DNA from: an uncultured bacterium
GTDB lineage: Bacteria > Patescibacteriota > Gracilibacteria > Absconditabacterales > Absconditicoccaceae
Length of the DNA stretch: 5,274 bases
Reading direction: 5' to 3'
Assembly: GCA_903943625.1 (NCBI GenBank)
Contig: CAJAPL010000129.1
Location: 1-5,274 of the forward strand
A program made the position numbers and the translations under genes. The notes under the pieces are model-generated. The model did no database searches. It saw only the letters and a program-made list of their open reading frames with translations, and had not been told where the DNA came from. Shown here piece after piece: positions 1 through 5,274 of the stretch; within the stretch, counting starts at the first letter, position 1, and every line of letters starts with the position of its first letter.

Positions 1-1
1 T

Positions 2-3000
2 AGCAACGGCTGATATGATATATTCGTTACAAAAATATCTCCTGAGGGAGAATATTTATGGGCACTCAAATGATGAAGCGCAGAAGCTAGCTTTGGAGAT
101 TATGCTTATTGAGTAAAAGCAGATAATGATTGAAATGTTTATGTAGCATGAAGTTTTTATTGAACATGAATATTCTGACCGATTACATTGGTTGGTAGTG
201 GAAAGAGCGACTCTTTCGTTGCAAAAATATCTCCAAGTGGAGAATACGTACGAGTGGTTAAATGAGGTGGATTGGATAGCGACTGAGCTCAAGGATGAAT
301 ATCCATAGATAGTTGATGAAATAGCTATATAGCAGGAACATTTATATGAACATGATCTTTTGGGGCAATAACATTGACTGGCTGATGATCTTTTGTTGCA
401 AAAGTGTCTACTGAGTGAGAATATTTGCGAGCTACTAAATGATGACATACATATAGTATGAACTCAATAGCTGTAGATACAGAATGAAATAGTTATATAG
501 CAGGATCATTTAGTTTGACATGAATCTTTTGATCTATAATCTTGTTGGACAGCGGATCTTGAGATCCTTTTATTGCAAAATTATCTTCAACTTGAATATA
601 TTTACGGGCAAGTAAATGAGGCGGTATGTTTAAAGATTATGCGTATTGAGTGTCCGTAGACGCAGAATGAAATAGTTATATGGTTTGAAGTTTTGATGCA
701 GACTGAACAGGAAGCTTCTGACCTACGACATTCCCAAACACCAACACACGTGAAGGATTTATATCGAAATTATCTTCTACTGGTGCGTTTATATGGACCG
801 TCAAATCATCATGAATAACTAGTTACTCTAATGAAGCTCGTTGAATAGCGACTGATATAGAATGAAACATTTATGCTGTGGGTACTTTCTGATGAGTAGT
901 AGATCTGTGATGAATTGTTTTGACTGGGAATAGTAATTATAATGATACCTTTATGACAAAATTATCTTCTACTGGTGCATTTTTACGAGCGGTTAAATGA
1001 GGGGGAAATGATGACGATAGGTCTTACTGAGTAGCGGTAGATAATTCTTGAAATAGTTATATAGCATGATATTTTAAATGAACAGCAAATTTTTGATTAG
1101 TCAATTTGACTAGTATAGGTAGCACAGATGCTTTTGTTGCTAAATTTTCTGAGTATGCTTGATCATGATTGTTTACAATAAATAATGACGATATATACAC
1201 TACCGTAGAAGCAGTCTCTCTTAATATTCATTGTCCGATAGATGCGTGAGTAGGATGAGAGTTAATATCTTATGGTCATACTACTGGATCATATGGAGAA
1301 TGGACATGATGTGATGCGGTTAAACCATGGGATTTGACCCCCGGAGATTGAGAAAAGATTGTTTATATGAGGACCATGGATTCATTTAAGAATGAATCTG
1401 AAGATTATTCTGATACAATTATACTTGATGGCTCATCTCCTACAGTAGATCAAGCATATATATCAAGCTGAACAACATGATACAAATCTCCAAATCTATA
1501 CTATAAGTGAACAATAGACATTATATGAGATGTTAGTGATAATCTATGATTGGATACATGAACATGTACGTATACAATCAATTGAAACAATCGATATTCT
1601 GCGTCATATGAAGGAACGGCAACAGCATGATATTGTTACAAGACATGACTTAATCAACAATCAAATGTAAATATCAAATTTCGCATACAAGACAAAGCGG
1701 GCAACTTAACGGCATGATCAACTTGAACATATTTGTATGATGCGACAGCACCGACAAATGTAACTCTCGTTTCTCCAACAAGTGGAACTACTTTCGACAC
1801 TGGGACGGTCGATCTTTTACGAAACACTTCTACAGATGCTTGAATAGGGATGAGTTGATATTTTTATCAAATAGCTACCGACATTGGTTTCTCTAGTGTC
1901 ATATTATCTGGAAGAACGATAAATACAGGAACAACTCTGACAGATTTAATAAGTGATACATATTACCGAAGAGTGTATTCTTATGATATATTTAATAATA
2001 CATGAAGTTGGAGCGCAATTAGGGACTTTATTGTATTGCTCAATGGGACATCACCAACAGTAGGTCAAGCTTATATATCAAGTTGAACGACTTGAGATGA
2101 TTGATGATGAATCGATTACTACAAATGAACGATAAATATAATATGAGATGTTAGTGATGCAGTGGGATTAAATCAATCCTCTTGTGAATATACAACATGA
2201 CTCATATGGCTATCGGCAGATTATCAATGAACAGATACAGTATGATATTGTTACAAGACGTGATTGAATTTCACGGCAGATATTGATATCAGATTTAGGA
2301 TATGGGACAATACAGACAATCTAACAACATGATCTATATGAACATACATATATGACGCAACAGCACCGTTATGATGAGCTTTTAACATCAACAACGACTC
2401 CCAATCTACAGATACATGAATAGTCAATTTATATATAACAGAGTGTCCCTCAGACGCCTGAGTATGATTATCATGAATATATGTAGGGAATAGCTCAAAT
2501 CCTAATGGTAATTTCTACACAGGATGTCCGGGGATAATTACATGACGAATACTTAGTCCATGAAACTGATTAAGGAGTGGTTATATCAGATGAGTGGATA
2601 AATTGTGAAATATCTGACCAGATTTTACTGACTATATAGTTGTGAATGATTCATCGAACACAACTAGTACTCTTGTAATAAATGGCAATGATCCTTCTAC
2701 GACTATTCCTGACGTGACTCTTAGTATGTCTACATCACCAACTGCATCCAAGATGAGATTTTCAAATACTGGAGCACAGTGACCATGGACAGATCGAGAA
2801 ACTTATTCTATATCAAAATCTTGGACGTTGATTGGTCCTTATTGACCTAAGACCGTTTATGCACAATTTTCTATAGATTGAAATTGAACAATAGACGGTG
2901 AATCTAATGATAGTATTAATTATGTAGATCCAAACTGATGATGAGAATCATGTATAGCATGATGATATTGTATAAATATTACTTTTGAGATTAGGACATG

Positions 3001-3463
3001 AGAATCTTATTGTACTATAGTTGATGATATTGATCTTGAACGAGAAGAATTTAGTTATTCTGCTTTGAACTTTACTGGTAATTTTACAACAGACGCACCT
3101 GATGGTTCTGGTTGGATTTGTGAAGATAAGGAATGATTATCGCTATGGACAGTAGATATACAATCTACATCAGTGATTAATATGACAGATACTAACTTGA
3201 ATGCTAACTGGACAATCCCAGCTTCTAATGTAAAAATAACAAGTTCTCAATCCAATAAAACTGCTTGAGTATGTTCTGTATGAACCTACACAAACAATCT
3301 TACGTCACTAGATAATGCTACTACAATATTTGGAAAAGATTGAGCACAACATGAAGTTTGTAGACTTGAAGTACAATCGCCAGTAGAACTATCAGTAACT
3401 ACAAACCCTAATCAACCCATATGAATATATTCATGAACATTAACTATTACATCTCCTTTCTAA
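2..3463 (+). CDS. Giant repetitive surface/exported protein (SBBP beta-propeller plus Ig/FN3-like modules), 5'-partial, UGA = Gly
   Basis: The frame is open from the left edge to TAA at 3461-3463: 1153 visible residues with about 105 in-frame TGA and no earlier TAA or TAG. The start codon and any signal peptide lie outside the window. Domain order: seven SBBP-type propeller repeats (about residues 1-390), an Ig-like module A1 (391-477), module B1 (478-584), an FN3-like module (585-682), module B2 (683-789), module A2 (794-883), a diverged A3 (891-976) and a C-terminal domain (977-1153) ending YSGTLTITSPF. Cysteines are absent from the propeller and paired in A1, B1, A2 and B2. The protein is rich in Gly, Ser, Thr and Asn, which suits an extracellular adhesin or surface-layer-like protein. 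I see no catalytic motif, LPXTG signal or C-terminal membrane helix. A terminator follows the stop. The exact function is unknown; surface location is inferred from composition, repeats and paired cysteines. Confidence 0.94.
14..1165 (+). repeat. Seven SBBP-type beta-propeller repeats in the surface protein
   Basis: The motif (F)(V/I)(A/T/S)K(I/L)S..G.(Y/F) recurs with its Phe codon at 23, 215, 392, 569, 758, 950 and 1133, spaced 192, 177, 177, 189, 192 and 183 nt, always whole codons. Most units read KGG...YG(V/I).(V)D..GN.Y.(A/V)G.F..T..FG....L....D.FVAK(I/L)S, which is the signature of the SBBP (seven-bladed propeller) repeat family. Some units keep near-identical DNA: the 20 bases at 767-786 recur at 959-978. 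Seven F-x-x-K motifs are visible, but the first unit is cut by the edge, so the true blade count is unknown. No cysteine codon occurs in this stretch. Confidence 0.85.
1172..1432 (+). repeat. Ig-like module A1 of the surface protein
   Basis: The module opens FTINNDD and has the pattern V.LNI.CP.DAGVG....YG, a W.GC segment, LTPGDGEKIVYMR, D...N.S and a closing IILDG. It carries one cysteine pair, at codons 1232 and 1310 (26 residues apart). The same pattern returns at 2381-2650 (A2) and, more diverged and without cysteines, at 2672-2929 (A3). The INN..., DAGVG and PG.G motifs resemble the Ig-like repeats of large secreted bacterial proteins. The Ig-like assignment comes from pattern, not from a profile search. 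Confidence 0.7.
1433..1753 (+). repeat. Ig-like module B1 (321 nt), duplicated at 2048-2368
   Basis: This 107-codon unit starts SSPTVDQAYISSGTTG and ends YDATAP. It shares YYKGTI.IIGDVSD..GL, GYCYKTGLN, FRI.D...NLT.GS.GTY and YDATAP with module B2, which has exactly the same length. A cysteine pair sits at codons 1565 and 1634 (23 residues apart). This indicates an intragenic duplication of a whole domain. Confidence 0.85.
1754..2047 (+). other. FN3-like module between the two B repeats
   Basis: Follows YDATAP and reads TNVTLVSPTSGTTFDTGTV, then ..TSTDAGIGMSGYFYQIATD, a DTYYRRVYSYD strand and WSAIRDFIVL. The P..VSP..G pattern, the S.Y..Q(I/V)..D strand and the YY.RV.(S/A)YD...N..W strand are typical of fibronectin type III-like domains in large secreted bacterial proteins. 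It has no cysteine, unlike the flanking B modules. The assignment is by eye. Confidence 0.6.
2048..2368 (+). repeat. Ig-like module B2 (321 nt), copy of 1433-1753
   Basis: Starts TSPTVGQAYISSGTTG and ends IYDATAP, the same 107 codons as B1. The ends and the GDVSD and GYCYKTGLN blocks are strongly conserved, while the middle (after the first cysteine) has diverged. Cysteine codons are at 2183 and 2249 (22 residues apart). It contains three consecutive TGA codons at 2102-2110, read as Gly-Gly-Gly. Confidence 0.85.
2381..2650 (+). repeat. Ig-like module A2 of the surface protein
   Basis: Opens FNINNDS and follows the A1 pattern: V.LYITECPSDAGVG, YVGNSSNP, F.TGCPG, LSPGNG, VDKLGNISGPDFTDYIVVND. 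Cysteine codons are at 2444 and 2525 (27 residues apart), matching A1. It is about 90 codons long against 87 in A1. Confidence 0.7.
2672..2929 (+). repeat. Diverged Ig-like module A3, without cysteines
   Basis: Starts LVINGNDPSTTIPDVTLSM and keeps the layout of A1 and A2: a SPTASKMRFSN strand, a GPWT segment, KSWTLIGPYGPKTVYAQF in place of LTPGDGEKIVYMR, and a closing D.I.Y.D. The cysteine pair of A1 and A2 is missing: M or S replaces the first (VTLSMSTSPTAS) and there is none in the W segment. It is followed directly by the C-terminal domain. The relation to A1 and A2 is by eye and moderate. Confidence 0.55.
2930..3460 (+). other. Cysteine-containing C-terminal domain of the surface protein
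   Basis: The last 177 residues begin PNGGGESCIAGGYCINITFEI and end YSGTLTITSPF. Six cysteines (codons 2951, 2969, 3011, 3119, 3272, 3359) could form three disulfides. Alternating strands such as LWTVDIQSTSVINM and IPASNVKITS, and the closing NPNQPIGIYSGTLTIT, recall beta-sandwich domains such as WxL or pilin-like C-terminal domains, but no WxL motif is clear. It may mediate cell-surface attachment, since it occupies the extreme C-terminus and differs from the upstream repeats. That role is inference only. Confidence 0.45.
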
Positions 3464-3488
3464 ATAAAATATCTAATCATTGTTAATC

Positions 3489-3516
3489 GGTCCCGCAGAA
3501 GTAGCGGGGCTTTTTT
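3489..3516 (+). terminator. Rho-independent terminator after the surface protein gene
   Basis: CCCGC at 3492-3496 pairs perfectly with GCGGG at 3504-3508 around a 7-base loop. The stem can extend outward by G-U, G-C and G-U pairs (3489-3491 with 3509-3511). Six T follow at 3511-3516. It lies 25 bases past the TAA at 3461-3463 and stands out as GC-rich in an AT-rich region. It separates the surface protein from the yidD-fmt unit. Confidence 0.85.
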
Positions 3517-3541
3517 CTGTTTGAAAAAGTATTGTAATTAC

Positions 3542-3571
3542 TTAAACAAGTACTGATTTATAGTTTATAAT
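3542..3571 (+). promoter_or_regulatory. Candidate promoter for yidD-fmt
   Basis: A perfect TATAAT at 3566-3571 lies in the short gap between the terminator and the yidD-fmt start. A weak -35 candidate TTAAAC (3542-3547) sits 18 bases upstream. The -10 box ends only four bases before the ATG at 3576, so a transcript from it would have almost no leader, or would start slightly inside the frame. AT-rich DNA yields TATAAT by chance, so this is tentative. Confidence 0.45.
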
Positions 3572-3575
3572 CTGA

Positions 3576-3830
3576 ATGATAATATTGCAAAAGACAGATA
3601 AGTTAATTTCAGAATTTTTTATATTCTTGATAAAAATTTATCAATATATATTATCTCCTGATAAATGAATCCCATCATTGTGGTTGAAGTGAAGAATCTG
3701 TATGCATGAGCCACACTGTAGTGAATATGGGATTAAAGTTTTGAGGAGATATGGGATATCTAAGTGATTATTCTTAACATCAGACAGGGTTTTACATTGT
3801 ACTTGAGGGATGAATAAAATTTATGATCCA
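3576..3830 (+). other. yidD: YidD domain of the fusion (residues 1-85)
   Basis: A hydrophobic, amphipathic N-terminal helix ([20 protein letters not shown]) precedes the YidD cysteine core: C42 and C48 six residues apart in [20 protein letters not shown], then [13 protein letters not shown] with C75. This matches the family pattern CRF.PTCS.Y...A...(H/Y)G..KG......RIL.C. The family's closing HP..PGG.DP becomes [10 protein letters not shown], with the same ten residues from cysteine to DP. A longer loop between SP and the first cysteine (13 residues against about five in E. coli) resembles YidD of other candidate-phylum bacteria. Four TGA codons lie at G31, G39, G64 and G77. The usual rnpA/yidC neighbours are absent. 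Confidence 0.88.
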
Positions 3831-4760
3831 GAATTTTATAAGATTGTGTTTTTTTCGTCGGCTCCTATAGGGGTCCCTTTTCTTGAAGAATTGAGCAAAG
3901 ATAAAAGATTTGAAATCGTTGGCGTAGTGACACAATGTGATAAACCAGCAGGGAGATGAATGGCGGTATGTGAAAATATAATTAAAGCTGAAAGTAAAAA
4001 ATTGAAAATCGATGATTTTGATATAAAGACACCTAATAAATTAAACCCCGAGAAGTCTGATGAAGGAAGAGAATTTGCTAATCGGTTAAAAAATAAAGAC
4101 CCAGATTTCCTAGTTGTGATTGCCTATGGGAAAATAATCCCACAAATTATTTTGGATATACCAAAGATAGCGCCAATCAATATTCATGGGTCATTATTGC
4201 CAAAATATCGCGGGGCTTCACCCATTCAATCAATATTTTTGAATAATGAAAAAGAAACCTGAATTACAATAATGAAAATGGACGCTACTATGGATACATG
4301 AAATATGATAGAAAAATTGAAATTTAAAATCCCTTTTGATTGGACTTGTATGGATGTAATAGAAAGGATGAAAGAAGTTTGACCAGAATTTTTAAATAAT
4401 GTATTGCGAAGATACGCCAAGGATATGCTAGGGGAAGAAGAACAAAACAATGACCAAGCAACACATTGTGGTAAGATAGGAAAGGAATCGTGACTTATAG
4501 ATCCATGGAAAGATAGTCTAGAAGAGATTTATAATAAATATCGTGGATTTTATTTGTGGCCGAAAATTTATTTTATATGGAAAGATAAAAGAGTCATAAT
4601 TGAGGAATTAAAATTGGATGAGAAAATATTTGGAGAAAATAAAAATAAATCTCTTATTCAATGAAATGATTTAAATCTAGCCGTTATTGATATTAGAGTG
4701 AAACCCGAGGGAAAGAAAAATATGAAGCGAGATGAATTTTTGAGAGGATATGGGAAATAA
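3576..4760 (+). CDS. fmt: YidD-Fmt fusion: membrane insertion factor domain plus methionyl-tRNA formyltransferase (UGA = Gly)
   Basis: One frame of 394 residues from ATG 3576 to TAA 4758-4760, with ten TGA (Gly) codons and no internal TAA or TAG. Residues 1-85 are YidD and 86-394 a full-length Fmt (309 residues). Fmt transfers the formyl group of 10-formyl-tetrahydrofolate to initiator Met-tRNA in the cytoplasm; YidD assists YidC/Sec-dependent membrane insertion. Fmt marks: [27 protein letters not shown] (122-128, last Gly = TGA), [17 protein letters not shown] and MDTGNMI. The catalytic trio is N202, H204 and D240, with the same spacing as E. coli N106, H108 and D144. The C-terminal domain keeps LWP and PEGKKNM. 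ATG 3576 is the only ATG start upstream of the YidD domain, because TAG at 3561 closes the frame; no Shine-Dalgarno is seen. The gene converges on folD, one base away. ATG 3810 lies inside conserved YidD sequence, so a separate fmt starting there is unlikely. Confidence 0.92.
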
Positions 4761-4761
4761 A

Positions 4762-5274
4762 TTATAGTTTATATTTTTTCAAAACTTCTTTATAGCACTG
4801 CAATACGAAAATATTATCAAACAAACAAGCCACAGTAAGCGGTCATACTCATCAAGGGACAGGAGAAATATATCCGACCTTGTTTTTTATATCGTCGAAA
4901 TTTACATCGCCAACTGGCTTACCATCGATATGTCAATAACCAACATCTACTATGATCTGTGAATTGTCATCACCAATAAATGAGGAATCAATTAAGTGGA
5001 TTTTTCAAGTACATGAAATAATATAATCAGATTTTTTTGTGATTTCTTTTATATGTTTGATGTCGCTGTTTTCATTGAAAGAAAAAACAGTTGCTCCTTT
5101 TTTGATGCATTCAAGAGCTAATGGTTTGCCTATTAAATTACTTTGTCATAGGATAGAAATAGTCTTTCAATTTAAATTTCAAAGTTTGTATTGATCTAAT
5201 AAATATAATACTGCTTTGGGCGTTGCTGGTAGAAAGTCTATCAAATCTATAGATGAAAGTCCAACAGCTACTCA
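4762..5274 (-). CDS. folD: FolD C-terminal part (methylenetetrahydrofolate dehydrogenase/cyclohydrolase), 5'-partial, UGA = Gly
   Basis: The reverse strand reads 170 residues from the right edge to TAA (complement of 4762-4764), with nine TGA as Gly. FolD oxidises 5,10-methylene-THF and hydrolyses the product to 10-formyl-THF in the cytoplasm, the donor used by Fmt next door. Visible motifs: FLPATPKAVLYLL (the usual P.TP.G segment), LNGKTISILGQSNLIGKPLAL (Rossmann cofactor site), IIVDVGYGHIDGKPVGDVNF and YISPVPGGVGPLT. The three glycines of PGGVG are all TGA. The family is about 285 residues long, so roughly 115 N-terminal residues, with the catalytic lysine, lie beyond the window. Oddities: Gln replaces Arg in the usual GRS motif, and NENS replaces the usual HS.T segment, both near the cofactor 2'-phosphate. 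The gene converges on fmt with one base between the stop codons. Confidence 0.95.

Noticed and set aside
56..448. Reverse-strand open frame of 130 residues, very rich in Ser, Cys and Tyr
   Set aside because: It lies wholly opposite the propeller repeats. TGA glycine codons on the + strand read as TCA (Ser) on the other strand, and the repeats explain its periodic look.
14..1165. A CRISPR-like or other non-coding repeat array
   Set aside because: Units of 177-192 nt vary in sequence, keep the reading frame and conserve protein motifs, with no short identical repeats and unique spacers.
2..3463. A decayed pseudogene full of stop codons
   Set aside because: Only TGA interrupts the frame. There is no TAA or TAG over 1153 codons, and the repeats stay in whole-codon register.
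3744..3777. AGGAG followed by ATG at 3751, a possible start signal
   Set aside because: That frame stops at TAA 3775-3777 after eight codons and lies within the YidD coding frame, so it is a chance match.
3960..4262. A truncated 100-residue formyltransferase gene under the standard code
   Set aside because: Its start and stop are artefacts of reading TGA as stop. The DKPAGRG motif lies just upstream and the catalytic DTG just downstream, in the same frame.
4226..4450. Reverse-strand open frame of 74 residues inside fmt
   Set aside because: Antisense to the conserved Fmt catalytic region, with no recognisable family and no ribosome binding site.
3810..4760. A separate fmt gene starting at ATG 3810
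   Set aside because: GAGGG directly abuts the ATG, too close for a ribosome binding site. There is no stop between YidD and Fmt, and the ATG lies before the conserved YDP that ends YidD.
4757..4779. A terminator between fmt and folD
   Set aside because: The stem is only five A-T pairs before the T run, too weak to call an intrinsic terminator.
2..5274. UGA = Trp (Mycoplasma-type code 4)
   Set aside because: TGA falls on invariant glycines of Fmt and FolD, whereas conserved Trp is TGG.

Overview
The window is AT-rich bacterial DNA that makes sense only if UGA is read as glycine (translation table 25). That code is known from the candidate phyla Gracilibacteria (BD1-5) and Absconditabacteria (SR1). 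Read with the standard code, every gene here is shattered by TGA. With TGA = Gly, three long uninterrupted frames appear, and TGA falls on invariant glycines: DKPAGR-G and DT-G in Fmt, and PVP-GG-V-G in FolD. Tryptophan is still written TGG, so this is not the Mycoplasma code (UGA = Trp). I cannot tell Gracilibacteria from Absconditabacteria with these genes.

Layout. (1) Positions 2-3463, + strand: the C-terminal 1153 residues of a very large, repetitive, probably exported surface protein. Its beginning lies left of the window. It carries seven SBBP-type beta-propeller repeats (one per 59-64 codons), then a mosaic of Ig/FN3-like modules in which two modules of exactly 321 nt are duplicated, then a cysteine-containing C-terminal domain. 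Cysteines occur as one pair in each of four modules and are absent from the propeller. (2) A rho-independent terminator at 3489-3516 and a possible promoter at 3542-3571. (3) Positions 3576-4760, + strand: one continuous frame of 394 residues fusing YidD (membrane protein insertion efficiency factor, residues 1-85) to a complete methionyl-tRNA formyltransferase (Fmt, residues 86-394). (4) Positions 4762-5274, - strand: the C-terminal 170 residues of FolD, convergent with fmt and separated from it by one base.

How they work together. FolD makes 10-formyl-tetrahydrofolate, the formyl donor Fmt uses to formylate initiator Met-tRNA, so the right part is a small one-carbon/translation-initiation locus. 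The YidD domain adds a link to membrane protein insertion. The surface protein is a separate transcription unit with no evident functional link to the other two genes. The most noteworthy observation is the YidD-Fmt fusion, which is hidden from standard-code gene calling.
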